From assembly GCA_036271555.1 (NCBI GenBank), contig DATBAK010000004.1, positions 27,269 through 91,268 of the forward strand: DNA of 64,000 nucleotides. The letters run 5' to 3'. Position numbers and translations under genes: made by a program. Shown here one piece after another: positions 16,702-25,473 of this stretch (positions are counted from its first letter, which is position 1; each line of letters starts with the position of its first letter). The notes beneath the pieces are model-generated. The model had not been told where the DNA came from. It did not search any database and saw only the letters and a program-made list of their open reading frames with translations. This stretch comes from Acidimicrobiia bacterium. GTDB taxonomy: Bacteria; Actinomycetota; Acidimicrobiia; IMCC26256; PALSA-610.

Positions 16702-18021
16702 ATGCCTCAGACCCCCACGATTGCTCCCGCCGTTGGCCGACTCGGTGTCCTCACCGTCGGTCTCGGCGCGGTCGCGACGACACTCATCGCGGGTACCGAG
16801 CTCGCGCGCCGCTCGATGGCCGCGCCGATCGGCTCGCTCACGCAGCTCGCGACCATTCGTCTCGGCAAGCGCACCGACCAGCGCGCGCCGCTCATCCGCG
16901 ACTTCGTTCCGCTCGCCGATCTCGACGACCTCGTCTTCGGCGCGTGGGACCTCTTCCCCGACGACGCGTACACCGCCGCCGCGCGCGCGGGCGTGCTCGA
17001 CGTCGGCCGTCACCTCGAGCCGATCGCCGACGCGATGCGTGCGGTGCAGCCGATGACGGCGGCGTTCGACCCGTACTACGTGAAGCGGCTCGACGGTCCG
17101 AACGTCAAGGACCGCAGCAGCAAGCGGGCGATGCTCGAAGGCATCCGCGAGGACATCGGCAAGTTCCGCGACGACAACAAGGTCGACCGCATCGTCATCA
17201 TCTGGTGCGGGTCGACCGAGATCTTCATCGAGCCCGGCCCCGCGCACGCCGACCTCGACGCGTTCGAGAAAGCGATCGACGCCGACGACGAGACGATCGC
17301 GCCGTCGATGCTCTACGCCTACGCCGCGCTCGAAGCCGGCATCCCGTTCATCAACGGCGCGCCGAACCTCTGCGTCGACACACCCGCGCTCGCCGACTAT
17401 GCGGTCGCGCAGCGTGTGCCGGTCTGCGGCAAGGACTTCAAGACCGGCCAGACGCTGCTCAAGACGGTGCTCGCGCCGATGTTCAAGGCCCGCATGCTCG
17501 GTGTCGCGGGCTGGTACTCGACGAACATCCTCGGTAACCGCGACGGCGAGGTGCTCGACGATCCCGAGAGCTTCAAGACGAAGGAGGAGTCGAAGCTCGG
17601 CGTGCTCGAGCACATCCTCCAGCCCGAGATGTATCCCGACCTGTACGGCGACATGTACCACAAGGTGCGCATCAACTACTACCCGCCGCGCGGCGACAAC
17701 AAGGAAGGGTGGGACAACATCGACCTCGTCGGATGGCTCGGCTATCCGATGCAGATGAAGGTCGACTTCCTCTGCCGCGACTCGATCCTCGCGGCGCCGC
17801 TCGCGCTCGACCTCGTGCTGTTCAGCGACCTCGCCCAGCGCGCCGGTCTGAGCGGCGTCCAGGAGTGGCTGAGCTTCTACTTCAAGTCGCCGCAGACGCC
17901 GCCGGGCCTGTATCCGGAGCACGACCTGTTCATCCAGCAGTCGAAACTGAAGAACACGCTGCGCTGGATGATGGGCGAGGAGCAGATCACCCACCTCGGC
18001 ATGGACTACTACATCGATTAG
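16702..18021 (+). CDS. ino1: myo-Inositol-1-phosphate synthase (long, eukaryote-like form)
   Basis: 439 aa. It has the NAD-binding N-terminus (LGVLTVGLGAVATTLIAG) and the catalytic core with TGQTLLKTVLAPMF, YSTNILGNRDGEVL, DPESFKTKEESK and KVRINYYPPRGDNKEGWDNI. It converts glucose-6-phosphate to inositol-1-phosphate, the first step to phosphatidylinositol and mycothiol. At 439 aa it is longer than the ~360-aa mycobacterial enzyme. The NxLGNxDG and FxxKExSK segments resemble the eukaryote/Bacteroidetes branch. The C-terminal ALDLVLFSDLAQRAG is also conserved in that branch. Confidence 0.9.
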   Translation: MPQTPTIAPAVGRLGVLTVGLGAVATTLIAGTELARRSMAAPIGSLTQLATIRLGKRTDQRAPLIRDFVPLADLDDLVFGAWDLFPDDAYTAAARAGVLDVGRHLEPIADAMRAVQPMTAAFDPYYVKRLDGPNVKDRSSKRAMLEGIREDIGKFRDDNKVDRIVIIWCGSTEIFIEPGPAHADLDAFEKAIDADDETIAPSMLYAYAALEAGIPFINGAPNLCVDTPALADYAVAQRVPVCGKDFKTGQTLLKTVLAPMFKARMLGVAGWYSTNILGNRDGEVLDDPESFKTKEESKLGVLEHILQPEMYPDLYGDMYHKVRINYYPPRGDNKEGWDNIDLVGWLGYPMQMKVDFLCRDSILAAPLALDLVLFSDLAQRAGLSGVQEWLSFYFKSPQTPPGLYPEHDLFIQQSKLKNTLRWMMGEEQITHLGMDYYID

Positions 18022-18091
18022 TTCCGCTCCCGCGCGCGCTCGGATCCTCCGAGCCGTTCCCGACTCCGGGTTTGACCCGTACGCTCACGCG

Positions 18092-18631
18092 ATGCGCCAC
18101 GAGCTGTTCGTCGGCTGGTTCGACTTCTACCGCGCCCGAACCGACGAGCGCCTCGCGGGGCTGACCGACGCCGAGTACCTGTGGGAGCCGGTACCCGGTT
18201 GCTGGAGCATCCGGCCCGGCGAGTCCGGCTGGGTGTTCGAGGGCTCCGGCTCCGACCCCGACCCCGCGCCGGTCACGACGATCGCATGGCGGCTGGTGCA
18301 CGTGAGCGCGTCGCTGCGGGAGCACTGGGTGCGCGCGGTCGCGTTCGAGCGCGGCAAGGCCGACTGGTTCCCACCGACCGAGGTGCCCGCGACCGCCGCC
18401 GACGGGATCGCGATGTTCACGCGCGCGTGCGAGCAGTGGCGCGCCGACATCACGAGCATCGACGACGCGCGCCTCGACGAACCGCTCGGTCCGGAAGGTG
18501 GACCGTTCGCCGACGAGCTCGTCGCGACGTTCGTCGAGCACATCCACGACGAGCTGATCCACCACACCGCGGAGATCGCGTTGCTGCGCGACCTCTTCCG
18601 CGCAGCCGCTGGCGCGCCGCTCGCGCGCTAG
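18092..18631 (+). CDS. DinB-superfamily protein
   Basis: 179 aa, predicted four-helix bundle. Candidate metal-binding His residues are in WRLVHVSASLREHW and in VEHIHDELIHHTAEIA, the usual DinB/YfiT spacing. DinB-like proteins include metal-dependent thiol transferases that use mycothiol or bacillithiol. The substrate is unknown. Its stop overlaps the stop of the convergent gene by 4 bases. Confidence 0.75.
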   Translation: MRHELFVGWFDFYRARTDERLAGLTDAEYLWEPVPGCWSIRPGESGWVFEGSGSDPDPAPVTTIAWRLVHVSASLREHWVRAVAFERGKADWFPPTEVPATAADGIAMFTRACEQWRADITSIDDARLDEPLGPEGGPFADELVATFVEHIHDELIHHTAEIALLRDLFRAAAGAPLAR

Positions 18632-19380
18632 TTGTCGCCGGCGTCGAGGCGGCGCTCGATCGCTTCGACGCGCCGCATGATCGAGTCGAGCGCATCGGGC
18701 GGGGGTGGCGAGCCGGCCTTACGGGCCTGCACGAACCCCGCGAGCGCGCTCGTGACGGCGCGCCGCGCGACTGCGGGCTCGACACCGAGATCGCGCAGCA
18801 CGCGACCCGCCGCGCTGTCCGGCTCGGCGACCATTCCGAGGAGGAGGTGCTCGCAGCCGAGGTAGTTGTGCGCGAGGTCGATCGATGCCTCGAGCGCGGA
18901 GGCGAACGCCTGCTGCGCAGGCACCGTGAGCGGCGGCCACCCGGTCGACCCGGTCGCTTCGGTCGCGGCCGACGTCGGCGCGGCCTCGGCGACCGTCGAC
19001 TGCTCGATCGCGGTCCGGAGGTCGTCGAGGTCGACGAGCAACGTCGGCAGCACGCCGAGCGCGAGGTTGCCGCCCTCGGCGAGCAGGCCGAGCAGGAGCT
19101 CACGGGTACCGACCCGGCCGTCCGGTCCGGCGGTCTCACCGGCGAGGTCGACGACGTGGCGCAACCGGGGCGTCATCCGCCCGCCGACGCGGTCGGCGAA
19201 CCGGGTCGAGCGGGACGCATCGAACGCGGGATCGCGCATGGAGCGGATGGCCCGGCGGGCGGTACCCACGGAGCGCACCGCCTCCGCCAGCGCGAGCTGG
19301 CAGATCTGCGAGACCGGCACGTTCGCGGTCTTCACCGCCGCCGCCAGGTCGTCGGGCAGGTAGACATTGATCTTCGGCAT
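18628..19380 (-). CDS. Ribbon-helix-helix / Clp-N-domain fusion protein (ClpC2-like regulator)
   Basis: 250 aa. Residues 1-36 (MPKINVYLPDDLAAAVKTAN then VPVSQICQLALAEAV) form a ribbon-helix-helix DNA-binding domain. Residues about 60-120 and 148-215 are two Clp N-terminal repeats (RELLLGLLAEGG; GCEHLLLGMVAE). There is no AAA+ module, so it is not an unfoldase. The Clp-N repeats bind damaged or phospho-arginine proteins and cyclomarin-like drugs in ClpC. ClpC2 of mycobacteria has a comparable layout with a different DNA-binding part. The ATG at 19380 has GGAGGG in front; the upstream ATG at 19392 lies within the operator. A palindrome 11 bases upstream points to autoregulation. Confidence 0.82.
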   Translation of the reverse strand: MPKINVYLPDDLAAAVKTANVPVSQICQLALAEAVRSVGTARRAIRSMRDPAFDASRSTRFADRVGGRMTPRLRHVVDLAGETAGPDGRVGTRELLLGLLAEGGNLALGVLPTLLVDLDDLRTAIEQSTVAEAAPTSAATEATGSTGWPPLTVPAQQAFASALEASIDLAHNYLGCEHLLLGMVAEPDSAAGRVLRDLGVEPAVARRAVTSALAGFVQARKAGSPPPPDALDSIMRRVEAIERRLDAGDN

Positions 19381-19390
19381 GACACCCTCC

Positions 19391-19418
19391 ATCTATAACC
19401 CCTTTCAGGGTTATAGAT
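19391..19418. promoter_or_regulatory. Palindromic operator of the RHH/Clp-N gene
   Basis: Perfect 11-bp inverted repeat ATCTATAACCC / GGGTTATAGAT (19391-19401 and 19408-19418) with a 6-base spacer. It lies just upstream of the gene on the minus strand and 29 bases before the gene on the plus strand. It is AT-rich against a very GC-rich background and each arm holds a TATAAC-like -10. Probable binding site of the ribbon-helix-helix domain. Confidence 0.72.
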
Positions 19419-19447
19419 CCGGGCGGGACCCGCGGTCAAGGGGCAGA

Positions 19448-19843
19448 ATGGGCGCCGTGGCCCGACCGAGCGACGTCCGGCGCATCGCACGCTCGCTGCC
19501 CGAGACGGTCGAGGGCGAGGATGGGTTCGGCTTCTCCGTCCGCACCGGCACCAAGGACAAAGGCTTCGCGTGGGTGTGGCGCGAGCGCGTCGACCCCGGG
19601 CGGGCCCGGGTCCCGCAGCCGAAGGTGCTCGTCGTGCGGGTCGCCAACGGCGCCGAGAAGGAGGCGCTCATCGCCTCCGATCCCGAGAAGTTCTTCACCG
19701 AACCGCACTACAACGGCTATCCCGCGGTGCTCGTCCGCCTCGCCGCGATCGGGGTGAAGGAGCTGCGCGAGCTGCTCACCGACGCCTGGCGCACGCAGGC
19801 GCCGAAGGCACTCGTGAAGGACTTCGACGCCGGTCGTCGATAA
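19448..19843 (+). CDS. MmcQ/YjbR-family protein
   Basis: 131 aa. RRIARSLPETVEGEDGFGFS at the start and SDPEKFFTEPHYNGYPAVLV in the middle are typical of the MmcQ/YjbR fold (CyaY-like alpha/beta). The biochemical role is not established; members are described as DNA-binding-like. It is divergent from the RHH/Clp-N gene across that gene's palindrome, so it may be controlled by the same repressor. A GTG nine bases further in is an alternative start. A second member of the family is at 55393. Confidence 0.78.
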   Translation: MGAVARPSDVRRIARSLPETVEGEDGFGFSVRTGTKDKGFAWVWRERVDPGRARVPQPKVLVVRVANGAEKEALIASDPEKFFTEPHYNGYPAVLVRLAAIGVKELRELLTDAWRTQAPKALVKDFDAGRR

Positions 19844-19844
19844 C

Positions 19845-19864
19845 CAAAGGAACCTTTGCAAAGG
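19845..19864 (+). promoter_or_regulatory. Operator of overlapping palindromes before the HTH regulator
   Basis: CAAAGG-AA-CCTTTG (19845-19858) and CCTTTGCAAAGG (19853-19864) are two perfect overlapping palindromes built on CAAAGG half-sites. They lie 27 bases before the GTG of the HTH gene and are AT-rich for this genome. Probable autoregulatory site of that protein. Confidence 0.6.
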
Positions 19865-19890
19865 GTTGCTTGCACCCGTAGCCTGCCGGC

Positions 19891-20502
19891 GTGCCGCGGG
19901 ACGCCAACGACGACCGGATCCGCAAGGTCGAGATCGACGCGCGGAACCTCCGCGGCATCGCTCATCCGGTGCGCGTCCGGCTGCTCGCGTTGCTGCGCTC
20001 CGAGGGACCGTCGACGGCGACCCGGCTCGCCGCGCGCCTCGGCCTGAACTCGGGCGCGACGAGCTACCACCTCCGTCAGCTCGAGACCTACGGATTCGTC
20101 GCCGAGGACGCGGCGCGCGGCACCGCGCGCGAGCGCTGGTGGCGGCCGTTGCACGATTCGACGCTGGCCGCGCCGGCCGACCTGCTGCAGGGCGAGACGT
20201 CCGAGCTGGGCGAGGAGTACCTGCGCGCGCTCGCCATGTTCGCCGCCGACGCGACGCTGCGCGCGGTCGACGAGTGGGGCCGCCGGCCCGAGACCTGGCG
20301 CGACGTCGGCACGTTGAGCGACTACGCGCTGCGCCTCACCCCCGCCGAGCTCGACGCATTGCTCCAAGACCTCTTCGCGGTCCTCGACCGCGCGCGCTGG
20401 CACGACGCCGACGACGCGCCCGCCGACAGCCGACCGGTCACCGTGCAGCTGCAGGCGTTCCCGACCCCCGGCACGATCGACGATGACGCCGTCGACGGAT
20501 GA
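19891..20502 (+). CDS. ArsR-like winged-helix transcriptional regulator
   Basis: 203 aa from GTG. The N-terminal winged HTH (LRGIAHPVRVRLLALLRSEG, then TATRLAARLGLNSGATSYHL) is ArsR/helix_turn_helix_5 type. The C-terminal ~110 residues are a helical effector domain with no metal-binding cysteines. It overlaps the start of the MFS transporter gene by 20 bases, the usual arrangement for a repressor of its own exporter. Paired CAAAGG palindromes upstream suggest autoregulation. Confidence 0.85.
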   Translation: MPRDANDDRIRKVEIDARNLRGIAHPVRVRLLALLRSEGPSTATRLAARLGLNSGATSYHLRQLETYGFVAEDAARGTARERWWRPLHDSTLAAPADLLQGETSELGEEYLRALAMFAADATLRAVDEWGRRPETWRDVGTLSDYALRLTPAELDALLQDLFAVLDRARWHDADDAPADSRPVTVQLQAFPTPGTIDDDAVDG

Positions 20503-21796
20503 GCCGCGCCGCACCCGCGCGCCGCTGACCCGTTACCTCGGCGCGCTCGCGATCTCACTCGCGGGTACCGAGCTCTCGCTGCTCGCGCTGCCGTGGTTCG
20601 TGCTCGTCACGACCGGCAGCGCAGCCCGCACGGGCGTGATCGCGGCGTGCGAGATGGCGCCGTACGTCGCGGTGCAGGTGCTCGGAGGTCCGCTGATCGA
20701 CCGGATCGGTGCGCGCCGGGTCAGCGTCACCTCCGACCTCGCGAGCGCACTGGTCGTCGGCGCGATCCCCGCGCTGCACGCGATCGGCGCGCTGCACTTC
20801 GACGTGCTCGCGGGCCTCGTCGCACTCGCGGGTGCAACGCGCGGGCCGGGCGACTCGGCGAAGTCGACGCTCGTGCCGGACGTCGTCGCGCGCGCCGGCG
20901 TGCGCACGGAACGCGTCACCGGGCTCGTCGGCGCGGCCGAACGCATGGCCGGAACGGTCGGCCCCGCGTTCGCGGGAGTGCTCATCGCCTGGCGCGGGCC
21001 GCTCGCGGCGATGACCGTCGACGCGGTGACGTTCGCGGTGTGTGCAGTGCTCATCGCGACGCTGCACCTCTCGCGCGTCGCGACGCCGAGCGAGACGGAC
21101 CACGGCTACACGCGCGCGCTGCGCGCCGGTTTCACGTTCCTTCGCAGCGACCCGCTCCTGCGCGCGATCGTCGCCGTCATCGCGACGACGAACCTCCTCG
21201 ACGCGGCGATGTTCTCGGTTCTGCTGCCGGTGTGGACACGCGATCACGGCCATGGGCCCGCCGCGATCGGCCTGATCGCGAGCGCGTTCGGCGCGACGGC
21301 CCTCGCGGGCAGCGTCGTCGCCGCCGTCGCCGGCCATCGACTCCCGCGCCGCGTCATCTTCGTCGTCGGCTACCTCGTCGTCGGCATCCCCCGCTTCGCA
21401 GTCCTCGCGCTCGGCGCGCCGTTGAGCGTCGTCGTCGCCGTGCACGTGCTGGCCGGATTCGGCGCGGGGTTCCTCAACCCGATCACCCACGCGATCACGC
21501 TCGAACGGATCCCCGCCGAGGCGCTCGGGCGCGTCACGAGCCTCATCGAGGCACTGACGTGGTCGGGCATCCCGCTCGGCGGTCTCGTCGGCGGCGCTTT
21601 GATCGCGGCGGCCGGCCTCGCGTCCGCACTGTGGGTCTGCGGTGCCGTCTACCTCGCCGCGACGATCGCGCCCGCGTTGCGGCCCGCGTTCCGCGAGATG
21701 GATCAGCCCGTCTCGGGTTCGAGGCTCGCGGCCTGCAACACGGCGACGAGCAACACCGCGATCGCGCTCCCGAAGACCGCGCCACCCATGCCGTAG
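20483..21796 (+). CDS. MFS transporter, probable drug exporter
   Basis: 437 aa, about 12 membrane helices. TSGSAARTG-like first loop, GGPLIDRIGARRVSVTSD as the MFS motif between helices 2 and 3, and a long central loop around TPSETDHGYTRALRAG. It resembles the MFS_3/enterobactin-exporter type efflux proteins. The upstream HTH gene overlaps it, so export is probably induced by the HTH ligand. The last ~30 codons overlap the convergent AI-2E permease gene by 94 bases. The tail there (ACNTATSNTAIALPK) looks non-native, so the original stop may have been lost. Confidence 0.85.
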   Translation: MTPSTDEPRRTRAPLTRYLGALAISLAGTELSLLALPWFVLVTTGSAARTGVIAACEMAPYVAVQVLGGPLIDRIGARRVSVTSDLASALVVGAIPALHAIGALHFDVLAGLVALAGATRGPGDSAKSTLVPDVVARAGVRTERVTGLVGAAERMAGTVGPAFAGVLIAWRGPLAAMTVDAVTFAVCAVLIATLHLSRVATPSETDHGYTRALRAGFTFLRSDPLLRAIVAVIATTNLLDAAMFSVLLPVWTRDHGHGPAAIGLIASAFGATALAGSVVAAVAGHRLPRRVIFVVGYLVVGIPRFAVLALGAPLSVVVAVHVLAGFGAGFLNPITHAITLERIPAEALGRVTSLIEALTWSGIPLGGLVGGALIAAAGLASALWVCGAVYLAATIAPALRPAFREMDQPVSGSRLAACNTATSNTAIALPKTAPPMP

Positions 21797-22737
21797 ACGC
21801 GGTAGCCGATCACGATCGTGAACACGAGGACGAGCGGTCCGACGTAGAGGCTGTGGTTCACGATCTCGGGCTGCGTGATCCAGATGTGCACGAGCTGCAA
21901 CCCGACGAAGATCGCGAGCAGCACGCCCGCGCGTCCGAAGGACTGCAAGCCCGCGGTGATGAGCAGCGCGGGCACCGACCCGAGGATCACTCCCATATAG
22001 GGCACGATCGAGATGAAGGCGACGACCAGCGCGAGTGGAGTCGGCGCGGGGACGGACAGCAGGCGCAGCACGATCCAGGTGACGACGCCGTACGCCAGTC
22101 CTTGCAGGACACTGCCGACGATGTAGTGCTGCCACCGGCCGAACGCGTCTGCCGCGATGTGCTCGACGCGCGTGCGTCGGACGGGATCTCGTATCTGTTC
22201 GCCGGCCGCCGTCGCCATGCGCGGCCCCCACGACAGCACGAAGATCGTGAGGATCGCGCACACGAAGTACGTGCCCGCGCGACTCGCGGCCTTGCCCGCG
22301 AGCTTCGTCGAGCGCTTGCGCAACGTCTTCACCGCGTCGGTGACGCGCTGCTCGAGGTCGAAGTCGCGCGCGGCCCGACCGAAGCGCTTCGACTGCTCGA
22401 TGTTGTGCGCGGCCTTGGGCGCGGCGTCGTAGAGCCGCTTCGACTGCACGTCGAGGTCGTGCAGCACACCCCAGAACACGAACCCGACGGTCGCCGCCGT
22501 CACCAACAGCACGAGGAGCAGGGCGAAGATCCGGCGCATGTGCTGTGCGGCGCGTTCGACGAGCGGCGCGAGGAAGCTCGCCGCGATCACCGAGGCCACG
22601 GCCCATCCAAGGGGGCGGCGCGCCGCCACGATCACGCCGCGCATCAGCACGACCAGCACGATCAGCCCGAACGCGAGGGCCACCGTCCGCCCGCTGATCT
22701 CGACGTCGGTCGCGAGGGACCGCGTCTCGCGTGCCAT
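21703..22737 (-). CDS. AI-2E/PerM-family permease
   Basis: 344 aa. About 7-8 transmembrane segments, with a soluble loop after helix 3 (QSKRLYDAAPKAAHNIEQSK) and a C-terminal GMGGAVFGSAIAVLLVAVLQ. The family includes AI-2 exporters (TqsA) and many sodium/proton antiporter-like proteins, so the substrate is uncertain. The start at 22737 leaves 19 bases to the divergent paralogue. The 3' end overlaps the MFS gene. Confidence 0.82.
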   Translation of the reverse strand: MARETRSLATDVEISGRTVALAFGLIVLVVLMRGVIVAARRPLGWAVASVIAASFLAPLVERAAQHMRRIFALLLVLLVTAATVGFVFWGVLHDLDVQSKRLYDAAPKAAHNIEQSKRFGRAARDFDLEQRVTDAVKTLRKRSTKLAGKAASRAGTYFVCAILTIFVLSWGPRMATAAGEQIRDPVRRTRVEHIAADAFGRWQHYIVGSVLQGLAYGVVTWIVLRLLSVPAPTPLALVVAFISIVPYMGVILGSVPALLITAGLQSFGRAGVLLAIFVGLQLVHIWITQPEIVNHSLYVGPLVLVFTIVIGYRVYGMGGAVFGSAIAVLLVAVLQAASLEPETG

Positions 22738-22756
22738 TGATCCGTACAGTAACGAC

Positions 22757-23926
22757 GTGGCCGCTGGCGACCGTGGCAATCCGCCGACCACCGAGACCGC
22801 GGCGCCCGCGGGTGCCCGAGCGCCGCGGCGCTTCGTCGTCACGATCGCGCCGACATCGGTGCTCGCCCTCGTGATCGCCGCGGTCGCGGCGCTCTTCGTC
22901 TTCCCGATCGTGCGGCCCGCGGCGACGGGCCTGACGCACATCGCGATCGGCATTCTGCTCGGTCTCGCGCTGTTCCCGATCGTCGTCTCGGTGCGCGAAC
23001 GCCTGCACTGCCGGCACACGTTCGCGGTGCTGCTGGTCGGCAGCGCGGTGCTGCTGTTCGCGGTGCTCGTCGGCATCGTGATGGGCCCGCCCGCGGTGAC
23101 GCAGGCGGAGAAGTTCGGCCGTCAGCTTCCCGAGACGATGCGCGGGCTGTATCACCTGCCGGTCGTCGGAGGGCGGCTGAAGAAGGCCGACGCCGCGGGC
23201 ACCGTGCAGCAATGGGTGAAGGACCTGCCCGCACGGGTGAACTCGCAGACGGTCTCCGACGTCACGCGCTCGCTGCTCGGCGGCGCGGTTGCGCTCGTCA
23301 CCGTGGTGATCATCGCGCTCGCGGTCCTGCTCGACGGCGAGATCTTCGTCCGCCGCGTGCGCGGACTCATCCCCGAAGCGAATCGCGAGCGCGCCGACGA
23401 GATCGCGGGCATCTTCTACCGCGTGATCGGCAAGTACTTCGCCGGCTCGCTCGTCGTCGCGGTGCTCGCGGGCATCTACATCCTCGCCGTCGGTCTGGCG
23501 TTCGGTGTGCCGCTCGCGCCGATCGCCGCGCTCTGGATGGTGATCACCGATCTCATCCCGCAGGTCGGCGGCTTCCTCGGTGGCGCGTTCTTCACGCTGC
23601 TCGCGGTGAGCCAGAGCGTGACGATCGGCCTCGTCTGCCTCGTTCTCTACCTGCTCTACATGAACCTCGAAAACCACGTGATCCAGCCCGCGATCGTCGG
23701 CGAGGCCGTCGACCTGTCACCGCCGACGACGATGCTCGCCGCGCTCGTCGGCGGCGCCGCGGGCGGCATCCCGGGCGCGCTCTTCGCGACTCCGCTCGCG
23801 GGCGCAGTGAAGCAGCTCTATCTCGAGTTCCGATTCGGGCACACGACACTCGACGAGCGATCGCGCCGTCAACGAATTCAGCAGATGCTCGAGAAGCGGC
23901 GCCGCAAGTCCGCGCCGTCGAGCTGA
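22757..23926 (+). CDS. AI-2E/PerM-family permease, second paralogue
   Basis: 389 aa from GTG. About 8 membrane segments: two N-terminal, a soluble loop (about 100-170), then a helix-rich half with the family block FGVPLAPIAALWMVITDLIP, QVGGFLGG and NHVIQPAIVGEAVDLSP, followed by PGALFATPLAGAVKQLY. It ends with a basic tail (MLEKRRRKSAPSS). It is a better match to the family consensus than its divergent neighbour. The 19-base spacer is too small for two normal promoters, so at least one message is likely leaderless or read from within the other gene. Confidence 0.87.
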   Translation: MAAGDRGNPPTTETAAPAGARAPRRFVVTIAPTSVLALVIAAVAALFVFPIVRPAATGLTHIAIGILLGLALFPIVVSVRERLHCRHTFAVLLVGSAVLLFAVLVGIVMGPPAVTQAEKFGRQLPETMRGLYHLPVVGGRLKKADAAGTVQQWVKDLPARVNSQTVSDVTRSLLGGAVALVTVVIIALAVLLDGEIFVRRVRGLIPEANRERADEIAGIFYRVIGKYFAGSLVVAVLAGIYILAVGLAFGVPLAPIAALWMVITDLIPQVGGFLGGAFFTLLAVSQSVTIGLVCLVLYLLYMNLENHVIQPAIVGEAVDLSPPTTMLAALVGGAAGGIPGALFATPLAGAVKQLYLEFRFGHTTLDERSRRQRIQQMLEKRRRKSAPSS

Positions 23927-24007
23927 GCGCGAGCGGAGAGTGTTGAGCACGCGGCCCGACGATCTCCCGTCCCGCGTCATGCAGGGCGGGCGCGCGAGCC
24001 CGACCGA

Positions 24008-24805
24008 TCAGAAGCGCGGCGCGCGTTTCTCGCGGTGCGCAGCGAGTCCCTCGCGCGCGTCGGGGCCGCCGAACCCGTAGAACTCGAGCGCGAGCGACGC
24101 GTCGAACACTGGCTCCATCATTCGGTACCAGTGGTTGAGCGTGTGCTTCGTGAAGTGCAGCGCGTCCTGCGCGCCCGCCACCATCGACGTCGCGATGGCG
24201 AGCGCGCGCGCCTGCACGTCCTCGTCGTCGGGGATGCAGAGCGAGACGAGCCCGATGCGCTCGGCTTCCTCGCCCGTGAGCGGTTCGCACGTGAGCAGGT
24301 GGTACTTCGCCTTCGCCATCCCGCAGAGCAGCGGCCAGCAGATCGCGGCGTGATCACCGGCCGCGACACCGAGTCGCGTGTGACCGTCGATGATGCGCGC
24401 CGAGCGCGTCGTCACGGAGATGTCGGCGAGGAGCGCGGCGACGAGTCCCGCACCGACCGCCGGGCCGTGGATCGCCGACACGATCGGCTTCGAGCAGTCG
24501 ATGATGTTCACGACGAGGTCGCGCGCCTCGCGCAGCACGCGCGTGCGCGCCGAGTAATCGGTGACGATCTCGTCGATGAGGTCGAAGCTCCCGCCCGCCG
24601 AGAACGCCTTGCCCGCGCCGGTGATGATCGCGACGCGCGTGTCGGGATCCCGGTCGACCGCACGCCAGACCTCGGCGAGCTCGCGGTGCATCTCGGTGCC
24701 GACCGCGTTGAGGCCGGGCCCGTCGAGCACGATCCGCAGCACCGAGTCGGCCGGGCGCTCGAAGCGCAGGCTCCGGAAGTCGGCGTACGGATCGGCGGTG
24801 GTCAT
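24008..24805 (-). CDS. Enoyl-CoA hydratase/isomerase family protein
   Basis: 265 aa. Crotonase motifs: [20 protein letters not shown], the oxyanion loop [15 protein letters not shown], and the second loop [20 protein letters not shown]. The acid Asp/Glu is in [15 protein letters not shown], so the exact reaction may differ from standard hydratase. It is co-translated with the upstream HAD gene (4-base ATGA overlap at 24802-24805). Part of beta-oxidation or a related acyl-CoA pathway. Confidence 0.88.
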   Translation of the reverse strand: MTTADPYADFRSLRFERPADSVLRIVLDGPGLNAVGTEMHRELAEVWRAVDRDPDTRVAIITGAGKAFSAGGSFDLIDEIVTDYSARTRVLREARDLVVNIIDCSKPIVSAIHGPAVGAGLVAALLADISVTTRSARIIDGHTRLGVAAGDHAAICWPLLCGMAKAKYHLLTCEPLTGEEAERIGLVSLCIPDDEDVQARALAIATSMVAGAQDALHFTKHTLNHWYRMMEPVFDASLALEFYGFGGPDAREGLAAHREKRAPRF

Positions 24806-25464
24806 ACGGCCCTCCCAGAGCTGACGTCGAAGTCACGCAGCGACTCGACGACGCGCGCCTCGTCGGGCCACGTGCAGAAGCGCGTCACCGCGCACGGCAC
24901 GACGACGACGGACATGCCGGCGACCATCGCGGCTTCGTAGCCCGGCAACGAATCCTCGAACACGATGCAATCCGACGGTGCGCGATCGAGACGACGCGCG
25001 GTCTCGAGGTAGATGTCGGGCGCGGGCTTGCCGTGCGCGACCTCGGCGGCGGTGACGATCTCGGCGAACCGGTCGAGGATGCCCGCGTGACCGAGATGAC
25101 GATCGAGCTTGACGCGTGGACTGCCGGTCGCGATCGCGATCGGCCAGCCCGCCGCGTCGGCGGCGTCGAGGAGCTCGACGACTCCGTCGCACAGCGGCAC
25201 CTCGTGCCGGCGGGCTTCGATGATCTCCCACGCGACGACGTCGAGCTCGTCGGAATCGGTGTCGGGCCCGACGTGCGTGTGCACCCACTCGGCCCACAAC
25301 GCATCGTTCACGGGACCGGTCGACCCCATGAAGGTCGCCATGCTCTCGATCGTGACCGCGACGCCGCGCGCCTTGAGCACCTCGATGAGGACCTCGGCGA
25401 CGAGCGCCTCGGTGTCGGCGAGCAACCCGTCGTAGTCGAAGATCAGCGCCGGCACGGTGGGCAC
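24802..25464 (-). CDS. HAD-superfamily hydrolase (phosphatase-like)
   Basis: About 220 aa. HAD motif [13 protein letters not shown] with the nucleophile Asp, motif II in [13 protein letters not shown], motif III Lys in [20 protein letters not shown], and motif [19 protein letters not shown]. It is the beta-phosphoglucomutase/phosphoglycolate-phosphatase type with a helical cap. GTG at 25464 or 25455 are both possible starts. It overlaps the crotonase start; the pairing has no obvious metabolic logic. Confidence 0.85.
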   Translation of the reverse strand: MPTVPALIFDYDGLLADTEALVAEVLIEVLKARGVAVTIESMATFMGSTGPVNDALWAEWVHTHVGPDTDSDELDVVAWEIIEARRHEVPLCDGVVELLDAADAAGWPIAIATGSPRVKLDRHLGHAGILDRFAEIVTAAEVAHGKPAPDIYLETARRLDRAPSDCIVFEDSLPGYEAAMVAGMSVVVVPCAVTRFCTWPDEARVVESLRDFDVSSGRAV

Positions 25465-25473
25465 TGTATTTCC

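Noticed and set aside
15796..17994. N-terminal extension of the crotonase to 732 residues
   Set aside because: The extra part is antisense to inositol-phosphate synthase and not family-like; the ATG at 16635 gives a normal crotonase.
20555..23677. 1040-residue open frame on the minus strand
   Set aside because: It runs antisense across the MFS and permease genes and has only low-complexity Arg/Glu/Ala composition. Such long shadows are common at this GC content.
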